From assembly GCA_017542145.1 (NCBI GenBank), contig JAFXXQ010000045.1, positions 1-64,000 on the forward strand: DNA of 64,000 nt. Reading direction: 5' to 3'. The position numbers were made by a program, and so were the translations under genes. Numbering within the stretch: position 1 is the first letter of the stretch; each line of letters starts with the position of its first letter. Under the pieces are notes generated by a model, which did not search any database, was not told the DNA's origin, and worked only from the letters and a program-made list of their open reading frames with translations. Source of the DNA: Bacteroidaceae bacterium. GTDB taxonomy: Bacteria > Bacteroidota > Bacteroidia > Bacteroidales > Bacteroidaceae. Positions 46,723-55,362 of the stretch are shown here, one piece after another.

Positions 46723-48665
46723 TGACCTACAGAGAGATTCTTCATCAGTATTTCGGCTACGATAGCTTCCGAGGCGTTCAGGAGCCCATTATCGAAAGCA
46801 TCGGCAACGGACGCGACACGCTGGGCCTCATGCCCACAGGAGGTGGCAAGAGTATTACCTTCCAGGTGCCGGCGTTGGCGATGGAGGGTATATGTATTGT
46901 CATCACGCCCCTCATCGCCCTGATGAAAGACCAGGTGGCTACGCTCAAGACACATGGAATCAAGGCCTGCGCCATCAGCACAGGCATGTCGCACGAGGCC
47001 ATCCTCAACACGCTCGACAACTGCATCCTCGGCGACTACAAGTTTCTCTACATCTCCCCTGAACGGCTTGGCTCAGGGCTTTTCTGCACCAAGGTGGTGA
47101 AGATGAAGGTATGTTTCATCGCCGTCGATGAGAGCCATTGTATTTCACAATGGGGCTACGACTTCCGTCCTTCATACCTCAGCATCGCCCAGATACGCGA
47201 CCTCATTCCCGGCGTTCCCGTGCTGGCTCTTACGGCTACGGCCACGCCTGAGGTCGTCAGCGACATCCAACGCCAGCTCCACTTTCGCGAGGAGAACGTC
47301 TTCCGCATGAGCTTTGCGCGGCCTAACCTCATCTACGTGGTCCGCGAGACCAACAACAAAGAGGCCGAGCTTGTCCACATCCTGAACAGCGTCACCGGAA
47401 CAGCCATTGTCTATGTCCGCAGCCGCGACAAGACGAAGGAGATTGCCAAGCTGCTCATCTCCCACGACATAAGCGCCACCTACTACCACGCCGGTCTGAA
47501 GCCCATCGAGAAGGACGAGCGTCAGCAGGCTTGGACGAAGGGTGACATCCGCGTCATGGTTGCCACTAATGCCTTTGGCATGGGCATCGACAAGGCCAAT
47601 GTCCGCATGGTCATCCACTACGAGATGCCTGACTCCCCCGAATCGTATTTCCAGGAGACAGGACGCGGCGGACGTGACGGCGCACCTGCATACGCCGTCC
47701 TGCTCTATCATCCTAATGACCAGACGCGCCTCTCGCGACGCATCAGCGAGAACTACCCGACTAAGGAGTTCATCCGCAAGGTATATGACAAGCTCAGCTA
47801 CTACTACGTAATGGCATTGGGTGACGGCGAGGGCTGTCGCTACGATTTCCATCTGGAGGATTTCTGCCACAACTACCGTCTGCCTATGATTCAGACTGAG
47901 AGCGCCCTGCGCCTACTCACTCAGATGGGCTACCTTCTCTACGAAGACGAGGTGGAATACGCTTCGCGCCTCACCTTCCTCGTCCGCCGCGACGAACTCT
48001 ATCGCAACCCCAACGAAACGCCCGATCAGGAGACCGTCATCCGCGCCCTCCTGCGCCTCTATACCGGCATCTTTACCGACTACGCCTTCATCGACGAGAA
48101 ATACCTTGCCCGCCAATGCGGCTTTGACGATGCCCGTCTTTTCGAAGCACTTATCGGCCTTAGCCGTGCCCGGATTGTCAGCTACATCCCTGCCCGCCGC
48201 ACACCTGCAATTACCTGGTTGCGCGCTCGTACGGAGAGCGACAAACTCGTCTTCACCCCTGCTATCTATGAAGAACGCAAGGCCAGCTATGAGCAACGTG
48301 TCAAGGCCATGAAGCACTATGCCCTTTGCCACAACGTCTGCCGCAGCCGCCTGCTCCTCCATTACTTCGGCGAAAAACAAGCCACCCCTTGTGGACGATG
48401 TGACAATTGCCGCCGTCGCCTCCCAAACGGACTGCGCCAGGCCGAAGTCGAGGTCATTGCCCAACGCATGGAAGGACTTCTTGCCGATGGTGCTCTTCAT
48501 CCTTTAGAGGAGCTAGGTACGCTCCCCTTCCCTAATCAACAAATCGATGACGTCCTCACCATCCTCATCAGCGAGGAAATCGTCGTCCGAGACGGCCTCA
48601 GCCTCCGTTTGGCCAATCCACCTGCACATTCAGAATCTCCAGATAACTCAGAATTCTCATCATGA
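46722..48665 (+). CDS. recQ: ATP-dependent DNA helicase RecQ
   Basis: A 647-residue SF2 helicase. Walker A in MPTGGGKSITFQVPAL (about 38-53), DESH box in FIAVDESHCISQWGYDF (about 135-151), motif VI FQETGRGGRDG (about 312-322), and the zinc-binding Cys cluster CHNVCRSRLLLHYFGE and CGRCDNC (about 534-568). The usual DEAH is DESH here. The short region after the zinc site does not look like an HRDC domain, so the protein probably lacks it. Start ATG 46722 overlaps the recJ stop by one base; GTG one codon upstream is also possible. The stop overlaps the next gene by 4 bp. Confidence 0.95.
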   Translation: MTYREILHQYFGYDSFRGVQEPIIESIGNGRDTLGLMPTGGGKSITFQVPALAMEGICIVITPLIALMKDQVATLKTHGIKACAISTGMSHEAILNTLDNCILGDYKFLYISPERLGSGLFCTKVVKMKVCFIAVDESHCISQWGYDFRPSYLSIAQIRDLIPGVPVLALTATATPEVVSDIQRQLHFREENVFRMSFARPNLIYVVRETNNKEAELVHILNSVTGTAIVYVRSRDKTKEIAKLLISHDISATYYHAGLKPIEKDERQQAWTKGDIRVMVATNAFGMGIDKANVRMVIHYEMPDSPESYFQETGRGGRDGAPAYAVLLYHPNDQTRLSRRISENYPTKEFIRKVYDKLSYYYVMALGDGEGCRYDFHLEDFCHNYRLPMIQTESALRLLTQMGYLLYEDEVEYASRLTFLVRRDELYRNPNETPDQETVIRALLRLYTGIFTDYAFIDEKYLARQCGFDDARLFEALIGLSRARIVSYIPARRTPAITWLRARTESDKLVFTPAIYEERKASYEQRVKAMKHYALCHNVCRSRLLLHYFGEKQATPCGRCDNCRRRLPNGLRQAEVEVIAQRMEGLLADGALHPLEELGTLPFPNQQIDDVLTILISEEIVVRDGLSLRLANPPAHSESPDNSEFSS

Positions 48666-49402
48666 ATAAATCCCCGATACTCATTGCCGGCCCCTGCAGC
48701 GCCGAAACCGAAGAACAGGTGATGACCACCGCTACGGCTCTCGCCCGTCTGGGCATCACCCTATTCCGTGCCGGCATTTGGAAACCACGTACCCGCCCAG
48801 GCAGTTTCGAAGGGGTGGGTGCCATAGGATTCCCTTGGCTTCAACGTGTGCAACACGAACTCGGCATGAAGGTTGTCGTCGAAGTGGGCAATCCCTATCA
48901 CGTTGAGGAAGCGCTCAAAGCCGGCGTTGACAAAGTGTGGATTGGCGCCCGGACCAGCGCCGACCCCTTTGCCGTGCAGGCTGTAGCCGAAGCTTTACGC
49001 GGGACGGACATCCCTGTGCTCGTCAAGAACCCCATCAACCCCGACCTTGAACTATGGATGGGAGCCTTGGAACGCTTCCAGCGCCAAGGCATCACCCGCC
49101 TGACAGCCGTTCTGCGCGGCTTTTCCTGCTACGAAAAGACCAACTACCGCAATCCCCCACTCTGGGACATCGCCCTTGAGCTCCGTCGTCGTAAACCCGA
49201 ACTGACATTCCTTTGCGACCCCTCGCACATCTGCGGGCGCCGCGACCTCATCCCCGATGTCTGTCGTCAAGCTCTCGACCTCGGCTTCGACGGACTGATG
49301 ATTGAAAGCCATTGCACCCCCGATGCTGCCTGGAGCGATGCCGCCCAGCAACTCACTCCCGATGCTCTCGCCGACATCCTTGCCTCGCTCAACATTGCAT
49401 AA
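48662..49402 (+). CDS. DAHP synthase-type aldolase without chorismate mutase domain
   Basis: A 246-residue member of the DAHP/KDO8P synthase family. Motifs: LIAGPCSAETEEQV (7-20), FRAGIWKPRTRPGSFEG (about 35-51), VWIGARTSADPFAVQ (about 92-106), LVKNPINPDLELWMGALER (about 120-138) and CDPSHICGRRDL (about 186-197). These match the synthase half of the bifunctional DAHP synthase/chorismate mutase of Bacteroidetes, which condenses phosphoenolpyruvate and erythrose 4-phosphate in the shikimate pathway. The C-terminal chorismate mutase half present in the usual about 350-residue Bacteroidetes protein is missing; the reading frame stops cleanly. It overlaps recQ by ATGA, an odd partner. Confidence 0.85.
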   Translation: MNKSPILIAGPCSAETEEQVMTTATALARLGITLFRAGIWKPRTRPGSFEGVGAIGFPWLQRVQHELGMKVVVEVGNPYHVEEALKAGVDKVWIGARTSADPFAVQAVAEALRGTDIPVLVKNPINPDLELWMGALERFQRQGITRLTAVLRGFSCYEKTNYRNPPLWDIALELRRRKPELTFLCDPSHICGRRDLIPDVCRQALDLGFDGLMIESHCTPDAAWSDAAQQLTPDALADILASLNIA

Positions 49403-49442
49403 AACAAATGTTTGGTCAGAGGATCCTTATCCCCCCTCTCTT

Positions 49443-49520
49443 TCAGATGCTGCTTCTATGATGTCAGATGTTGCTTCTGCGCTGCCAGAAGCTTATTCTG
49501 TGACGCCAGCCCCTTGGTCT
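49443..49520. repeat. Degenerate 21-bp tandem repeat
   Basis: TCAGATGCTGCTTCT (49443), TCAGATGTTGCTTCT (49464), CCAGAAGCTTATTCT (49485) and CCAGCCCCTTGGTCT (49506) start exactly 21 bp apart. The last two copies are diverged. The array fills the gap between the aldolase gene and the convergent lipoprotein gene. Confidence 0.8.
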
Positions 49521-49526
49521 GAGCGC

Positions 49527-49543
49527 GTAGCGCAGTGCGCTAC
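49527..49543. terminator. Perfect palindrome between convergent genes
   Basis: GTAGCGCA, one base, TGCGCTAC (8-1-8), followed at 49550-49563 by a related CAGCGCACTGCGTC. It could stop transcription from either side, although no T-run follows. Confidence 0.4.
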
Positions 49544-49581
49544 ACTCACAGCGCACTGCGTCACGGGCTCAACGTTTGATA

Positions 49582-52176
49582 TTATTCTCCGAAGTTAGGA
49601 TTCGGGAACACGGGACGAACAGACTGGCCATAGCACTTCGCCGTAGAGCCTGTCGCTGCTTTCTTTTGCTTTCCTTTCGGATCAAAATACATATAGTACG
49701 CATTCGGATAGACATGGGTGCGGTCTTTGTCCATCCAATCGTAGCTTGCCCTCAGTTCTTCCTTCGTTTTCAAGTCACACGTCGACGACCAGTATTCGCA
49801 CGAGGGATGCTCATCGCCCCCCGCTGTTGACTGCCCTTGATTAAACTTCCTGTTTCCTATGCGATATCCGGCAGCAGGGAGGTAGATGTAATTGCCGTTA
49901 CCAGAGACCTTGTAGGCATGACGGCTTTCATCCCATTCCCATGTACATTTGGTGATAAGTTCTTCCCAATGTTTCTTGGTGGGCATACGCCATTGTCCTC
50001 CCCATTGGGCCGTGGCATAGTCATGACGAGAATGTGCGATACCCGATCGGTCGAACTCTGCTCCGCCATATTTTCCCAACGATGTTGGGATGTCCTCTAC
50101 GTATGTGCCATAATCCTCGTTTACCCATTGCTGGGTGTTCTGGCCAGTCTTATCCCCCCATCCAACAAGGTCGCCTGGATCTCCTTCGCTGCTGGATCCA
50201 ACATTCATATTTGCCCATAAAACACTGCACCCGAGGTCAACTGCTTTTACGGCATTGGGAGACGTATCCGACTTGATGGCGTGAGTGGCACGGATTTTCC
50301 CTTGGCTGTCATAGACAATAGCAGTTAGCATACTCCCGGGTTCACGAGGGAACCATCCAATGCTAGCCTTTCCCCCGCTCGAATAAACACCGATGGCTTT
50401 CTTGAAGTCACCATTCGCATCCTCAAGATTATAGAGTTCGCCAGATTCGGCATCTGTTTCAAAATAGACAAAGGTCGGAACATCAAGTTTTGCTGTCTGC
50501 CCAAGCCATTGCCAAGTTACATCGAAATCAACCTTGTTCTCTTGCCCGTATTTGATACTTTTCGCATTAGAACAACTAACCCCTATAGGAGCTGTCAGCA
50601 ATTGCAGTTCGCCATTACCTACTTTTGCCAGTCTTAGCTTCCATGGATCCAGTTCCACATCTTCCTTGACTATTCTTTGCAGAAGTTTTCTGACCTTTCC
50701 GTTTCCGAGTCTGATACCTGCCACGACCTCCGCTCCCATCTCTATTCCGGCATCCCAAGTAAGCATACCCTCGGGGGCATCTTCAAAATTCGCAATTACC
50801 CCTACTCCTGCACCGATATGATTGTTGAAATAGGGACCAAAATCAATCTTGGGACCTGCAAGATTATAAAGAAGCATGTTGAAGCTCATTCTTGGGGTCA
50901 CCTTTGCCTCTGCACCTGCACCTAAGTGGGCGACAGGCCAAGTAGTTACCACGTTAAACGGTCCGCCACCGCTGATGAGATGTGGTGAACCGTTACGAAT
51001 TTTCATACCTGCATAATACTTTTCATTTGCAGCCCCCTTAAATCCCCAGCTCACATTGAGTCCACCGGATACCTTTGGTTCTATAAGAACGTAATTTGAC
51101 AAGTTGATTGAAATAATAACAGGAACGAGACCTGCCATGAATTTTATCGTTCCAATTTTAATGTCACCCAAGCCTACTTCCTTTTTTTGTATAACCTTCG
51201 TTATTGTAGAATAAAACGAAGCTGTAGCAGAAAAAGAAGGATCTATTGAGATTGTTGGCTGGAAAATCGTCGTACCGGCCAACTCAACATCCTCGTCTGA
51301 ACTGGTGTCAGAGTCGCTTGCCGCCTCCTCGGGGATATCAACAAAGAGTGAAGCCCCTACCTGAACCGTAATGTCTGCCTCAAATTTGATGCCGGCTGCA
51401 TAGCTAAAACCTTGAGCCTTCTCTCCGTCTTTGTCAAGATCAATCTCTTTTTTCCACTTGAAACTCAAAGGAGGGAAATCAAGACGCGTTGAGGGTTCGT
51501 AGGGAATCTTTATAATATTTCCTTCCTCATCTCTCACTCGAATTTCAGAAGGATATATCTTGAGCTTCGAATGGGCCAGTCGCTCACCATTATCGGACAT
51601 CATCTGACGACCGTCAGAAACAGAACGCGTGACGCGGGTGCCATTGCTATAGTCGAAGTCATAGTCCTCGTAGTTTTCGGCACGATCCGGCTCCACATAA
51701 GCGTCTGTAGCCCTGTCCATTTCCTTGATGTCACAATCACCCACACAGAGTTCGAACGAGCTTCCGGCAAAAACTTCCGCGAAACTAGCCTGTTCGGTCT
51801 CCAATTCTACGTTTTCTCCTTTTATCGTGTAGTCTTTAACTTTTACCAGATAGATTGTTGAGTCCACGTCAATCGTCATCAGAGAACCTTTTTTAATATC
51901 ATTCGATGCGTCTTTTTCCAGATTCATCGTAAACGCCCCCTTATCTGCGTCGGCTTTCAACACCTTATTGGTGCTTTTGTCCCAATCCACGGGAACATAT
52001 TTCTCGCTAACGACTATCTTGCCTTCCGTCTCTTCCGTGTGAAGTTCATACTCCCTTGGTCCTTTTTCTTCTTCTATTATCGGCTTTTTGCAAGAGACAA
52101 GACTAACAAGGGAAACGACCAACAGGGATTGGCAGAGGTATAGAGCCGCACGGGCTATATATTGTTGCTTTTTCAT
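49582..52176 (-). CDS. Large lipoprotein with C-terminal FISUMP/DUF1566-type domain
   Basis: An 864-residue lipoprotein (LVSLVSCKKP, Cys about residue 29). Residues about 30-190 form a beta-rich N-terminal part. The middle (about 220-520) is a series of beta segments with glycine-rich strands (AHLGAGAEAKVTPRMSF, GAGVGVIANFEDAPEGM). The last 200 residues contain AVDLGCSVLWANMNVG, WGGQWRMPTKKHWEELI, YWSST and SVRPVFPN, which identify the Fibrobacter-succinogenes-paralogous/DUF1566-like domain, a likely C-type-lectin-related fold of surface proteins. It is the last gene of the cluster with the giant protein. The start is the ATG at 52176. Function unknown; a surface role beside the giant protein is inferred. 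Confidence 0.75.
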   Translation of the reverse strand: MKKQQYIARAALYLCQSLLVVSLVSLVSCKKPIIEEEKGPREYELHTEETEGKIVVSEKYVPVDWDKSTNKVLKADADKGAFTMNLEKDASNDIKKGSLMTIDVDSTIYLVKVKDYTIKGENVELETEQASFAEVFAGSSFELCVGDCDIKEMDRATDAYVEPDRAENYEDYDFDYSNGTRVTRSVSDGRQMMSDNGERLAHSKLKIYPSEIRVRDEEGNIIKIPYEPSTRLDFPPLSFKWKKEIDLDKDGEKAQGFSYAAGIKFEADITVQVGASLFVDIPEEAASDSDTSSDEDVELAGTTIFQPTISIDPSFSATASFYSTITKVIQKKEVGLGDIKIGTIKFMAGLVPVIISINLSNYVLIEPKVSGGLNVSWGFKGAANEKYYAGMKIRNGSPHLISGGGPFNVVTTWPVAHLGAGAEAKVTPRMSFNMLLYNLAGPKIDFGPYFNNHIGAGVGVIANFEDAPEGMLTWDAGIEMGAEVVAGIRLGNGKVRKLLQRIVKEDVELDPWKLRLAKVGNGELQLLTAPIGVSCSNAKSIKYGQENKVDFDVTWQWLGQTAKLDVPTFVYFETDAESGELYNLEDANGDFKKAIGVYSSGGKASIGWFPREPGSMLTAIVYDSQGKIRATHAIKSDTSPNAVKAVDLGCSVLWANMNVGSSSEGDPGDLVGWGDKTGQNTQQWVNEDYGTYVEDIPTSLGKYGGAEFDRSGIAHSRHDYATAQWGGQWRMPTKKHWEELITKCTWEWDESRHAYKVSGNGNYIYLPAAGYRIGNRKFNQGQSTAGGDEHPSCEYWSSTCDLKTKEELRASYDWMDKDRTHVYPNAYYMYFDPKGKQKKAATGSTAKCYGQSVRPVFPNPNFGE

Positions 52177-52194
52177 TTTCAATAGGTTTAATAG

Positions 52195-52920
52195 TTATTT
52201 ATTTCCATTAAGTTCAAACAAATCGGAGAGAGTCCCGTGGGTTGCGCCATCAAAGGTGATTGTTTCATTGAAGGTGATGTAACAGCTATTCGCAGCATCG
52301 TAACCCATGAAGTGAATCGTTTCCTTTTTGTTCGTATTACTGCCAATACGGAACACCGTATAGGTAATCCCCTTCACGGTACGGGTCACGCCACGTCCGC
52401 GTAACTCATCCCCACAGAAAGCAGCAAACATCATGCCACTGTCGGGAGTTTCATCATCCACTGTCACGTTGGCGTAGACGATGGTTTCATATCTCCAACC
52501 TGGCATAATATTCCATCCAGGCAGGACAGATACGCGGAGCTTGGCGTTCCAGTTGCCCGAAAAATTGGAAAACCTTATTGTGTCATTTCCCACACCAATT
52601 GCCTTAATATCCGTCTGGCGTACGCAGACGATGCTGTCACCCCATTTCGTACTGGCAAAAAGATGCGAGACTACCATCTCCTGATCATTCTTATCCAATT
52701 GATCCAAAAGCCTGTCACCTACCTGAGGATTCAAATTGAACTCATCACCTACATAGAGAACGAACGGATGCCCTGCGTCAAGGCCAAGACCCGTCACCTC
52801 GAGCTGCTTCTCGGGGTCATATTCTTCAGGCCATTCCTGCGCGAAGTATTCACCGCAACCTGTGAGAAATAGAAGCGCCAGACAGGCGATGCGGTAGAGA
52901 ATGTTCTTAAAACGTATCAT
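52195..52920 (-). CDS. Lipoprotein of unknown function
   Basis: A 241-residue lipoprotein (LALLFLTGCGEYF, Cys about residue 22). The mature part is beta-rich: FVLYVGDEFNLNPQVGDRL, WNAKLRVSVLPGWNIMPGW and YETIVYANVTVDD. I do not recognise a family. It lies 18 bp upstream of the large lipoprotein gene and 58 bp downstream of the fibronectin-like gene, so it belongs to the same transcription unit. Confidence 0.7.
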   Translation of the reverse strand: MIRFKNILYRIACLALLFLTGCGEYFAQEWPEEYDPEKQLEVTGLGLDAGHPFVLYVGDEFNLNPQVGDRLLDQLDKNDQEMVVSHLFASTKWGDSIVCVRQTDIKAIGVGNDTIRFSNFSGNWNAKLRVSVLPGWNIMPGWRYETIVYANVTVDDETPDSGMMFAAFCGDELRGRGVTRTVKGITYTVFRIGSNTNKKETIHFMGYDAANSCYITFNETITFDGATHGTLSDLFELNGNK

Positions 52921-52978
52921 GTTGCTTAGTATTTTTATAACAATAACCTTAAAGCAAAGACAAAACTCATTAACTCCT

Positions 52979-55330
52979 TCATTCTTTTTTCTTCGGAATA
53001 GATATCTTCACTTCGTTCGAGGGAGTAGTGCTTCTGCCATCCTCGAAGAGGATTTCAAGGCGATACACGGTGCTCTCGCCAGGTTTTATGCGTCTGTCCT
53101 CGTAGCTGCTCTTGTCACTTTTAATTGAGCGGTAGGGACGGAAGAATTTCTCGCCTTCCAACTGGCGTGAAAGGACGTAATGATAGGGCGCCACAATGGG
53201 TAGCTCCTCTGGTGCCTCCCAGGCCAAGATTACATACCCTTTATCTTCCCGCCACGTAGCGTCCAACTTCAATGGAACCTCAAACAATCGCTGCCCTTGG
53301 AACAAGTAGCACACCTGCATGGAAAGGCCCGTACTGACGCCCGTCATGTTAATGGCCTCAATAGCGTAGTAATAACGGATGGTTTGATTGGGTGTCGGAC
53401 GGTCAATCACTTCAAGAGTAGGCTTCCCATTCACCTGGTCATGATAGTACGTGCGTATCATGGTCCACTGCGACTCGTTACTTAGACGACGGAAAACACG
53501 CACCTTATCCAAGTCCTTTTCAGGTGAGATTACCCAGCGCATGTAGATGCTGTCCTTCGTCACCCACGAAGTGTCGATAAAGCATTCCGAGGGCGCGTTG
53601 AAGTTCGGACGCGTCACTCTAAGCAGCTCGCTGAATTCTGAATTGTTGCCCGCCCAGTCTATCGCGCGTACCTTATAATATTTATAGGGCTGGTTCACCT
53701 CTAAGGAGACCGTATCGTTAAACAGCGTGTCCTGATACATCTGTTGATTGGGTACCAGCACAAAGGTATGCGTCGTGTCGTTAGCCGTGAATACTTCGTA
53801 GTAATATGCATCCCTCGAGATAGACGGCGTCCAGCCTATGGTGACAACGCCCTCGGCAGAGACCAATCCGCGCAAGTTTGTTGGAGGAAGTGGGGGTTCA
53901 AGGTCATCAATTCGCATGGGCTGTGGCATGGCATAGGTCATGTTCATCGCTGAGTCAACAGCAGCAATAGTCACCATGCCCGTGTTAAGTCCACGCACAT
54001 CCACCACAACAAAACTGTCCCTCGGTGCCAGCACTCTGTCTTTCACCAGCGGGACCCAACGCCCGCCAAAAAGTGCCGAATCGGCTGTATTCACAGTTGC
54101 CTGGTATTCCAAGGCATCCACATTCTCCAGCGCGCCGTATTGGTAAAAGGGGATATAACCTATCAGGTCAGGCTCAATCTCTGTTTTTGTCCAGTCGATG
54201 CGGGCTGTGATAGTACTGTCGCCACGGTTTATGGTGATGAGCTTGATGCGGGGTGGCGTCGGAGGCAACAGGTCAGGCATTATGACCTCATGTTCAGGAC
54301 CTGGGGAGGACTTGTCGCCGAAAGAGTCATAACCGCGCAGACGGTAGGTATAAGTACCCGGCTTCACACCCGTATCAGCGAACAAACTGGGTGGGTTCTC
54401 ATCTTCGAATAAATCCATCGTCATCGACATATAGGGCTTGTCATTTAGCACCACCCAGTCTTTTTGTCCCAGCTTGCGGCGTTCAATGTCGAAAGAACTA
54501 TATTCGTCCGTATAAGGCCAACTAAGCAGAATACCATCAACAGCAGCAATGGAGTCCGAAAGTTCAAGCGTACATGGTTTAGGCACGTAAGGCTTATTTT
54601 CCACGTAGATGAGCCCTGGACGCACTTTCAGAATATCGGGCGACATATTCGGGGTCAGATAATAGCCATACGTCACACCAGGTTTCACGTTCTTATCTAC
54701 ATAGCGCAAACCCATTGCCGTAGCAATATCGCTGCGACGTTCAGCAATAACCATTGCCATACCAAAAATGTTTTGTTGTTCCTCATAGACTTCCATGATG
54801 GAACCCGCCGAGCCAGGAGCCGAACGTGTATTATTCAGCGTCGTCCCCTCGCCAAAGATAGTCTGCATGGCAGCAAATGCCATCGTATCCGTGTCGGAAA
54901 ATAGTTCAGCAAAGTCGTATTTGTTCATCGGCTTCAGCAGGGCAATGGTGTCATTTACCACCTCGTTATCGAAGTCGCTTCGAACAAGATAACAGCCATA
55001 CCCGTTGAGAAATTTCCATGGAACATACTCCTCAGGCGCCCAACGAATAACAATACTATCGCCGTAGGAACGGGCCAGCATCTGTAATTTGAAGACAACC
55101 TCCTCTGCTTCCAATTTGGCCAAACTGTCCAAACGTGCCCGACTCTGCCGCTCATACTCTTCTATAATTGTCATGTCAACGGGAAGACTAAGAGAATCCT
55201 CATCCATAATTTTCCTCCCATCATCGTCATTCGTTGTCGTAACCACTTGAGCGGAAACCGGGATGGCAGACAAGAAACAAAGACATGCGATGAAGAGTCC
55301 TCCTACACCGAAAAAAAAGCTTCTTTTCAT
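52979..55330 (-). CDS. Exported protein with fibronectin type III-like domains
   Basis: A 783-residue exported protein (signal ending IPVSAQV, about residue 28). The N-terminal domain contains GDSIVIRWAPEEYVPWKFLN and VKPGVTYGYYLTPN. From about residue 255 there are several fibronectin type III-like modules, with starts such as PPTPPRIKLITI, PPLPPTNLRGLV and APSECFIDTSWV and cores such as GVVTIGWTP and YYKVRAIDWAGN. No enzymatic motif and no membrane anchor is visible. It follows the giant gene by 32 bp. Its likely role is a secreted or periplasmic binding partner of the giant protein; from memory, FN3 proteins with an IRWAP-like start accompany giant proteins in other Bacteroidetes. Confidence 0.72.
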   Translation of the reverse strand: MKRSFFFGVGGLFIACLCFLSAIPVSAQVVTTTNDDDGRKIMDEDSLSLPVDMTIIEEYERQSRARLDSLAKLEAEEVVFKLQMLARSYGDSIVIRWAPEEYVPWKFLNGYGCYLVRSDFDNEVVNDTIALLKPMNKYDFAELFSDTDTMAFAAMQTIFGEGTTLNNTRSAPGSAGSIMEVYEEQQNIFGMAMVIAERRSDIATAMGLRYVDKNVKPGVTYGYYLTPNMSPDILKVRPGLIYVENKPYVPKPCTLELSDSIAAVDGILLSWPYTDEYSSFDIERRKLGQKDWVVLNDKPYMSMTMDLFEDENPPSLFADTGVKPGTYTYRLRGYDSFGDKSSPGPEHEVIMPDLLPPTPPRIKLITINRGDSTITARIDWTKTEIEPDLIGYIPFYQYGALENVDALEYQATVNTADSALFGGRWVPLVKDRVLAPRDSFVVVDVRGLNTGMVTIAAVDSAMNMTYAMPQPMRIDDLEPPLPPTNLRGLVSAEGVVTIGWTPSISRDAYYYEVFTANDTTHTFVLVPNQQMYQDTLFNDTVSLEVNQPYKYYKVRAIDWAGNNSEFSELLRVTRPNFNAPSECFIDTSWVTKDSIYMRWVISPEKDLDKVRVFRRLSNESQWTMIRTYYHDQVNGKPTLEVIDRPTPNQTIRYYYAIEAINMTGVSTGLSMQVCYLFQGQRLFEVPLKLDATWREDKGYVILAWEAPEELPIVAPYHYVLSRQLEGEKFFRPYRSIKSDKSSYEDRRIKPGESTVYRLEILFEDGRSTTPSNEVKISIPKKKE

Positions 55331-55362
55331 ATCTTTCTACATTTTAGTTTTCTTCATAAAAA

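Noticed and set aside
52088..52150. Another octamer array in the signal peptide of the large lipoprotein
   Set aside because: The SLV repeats follow a 9-bp period, so they are ordinary codon-level repetition in a signal peptide.
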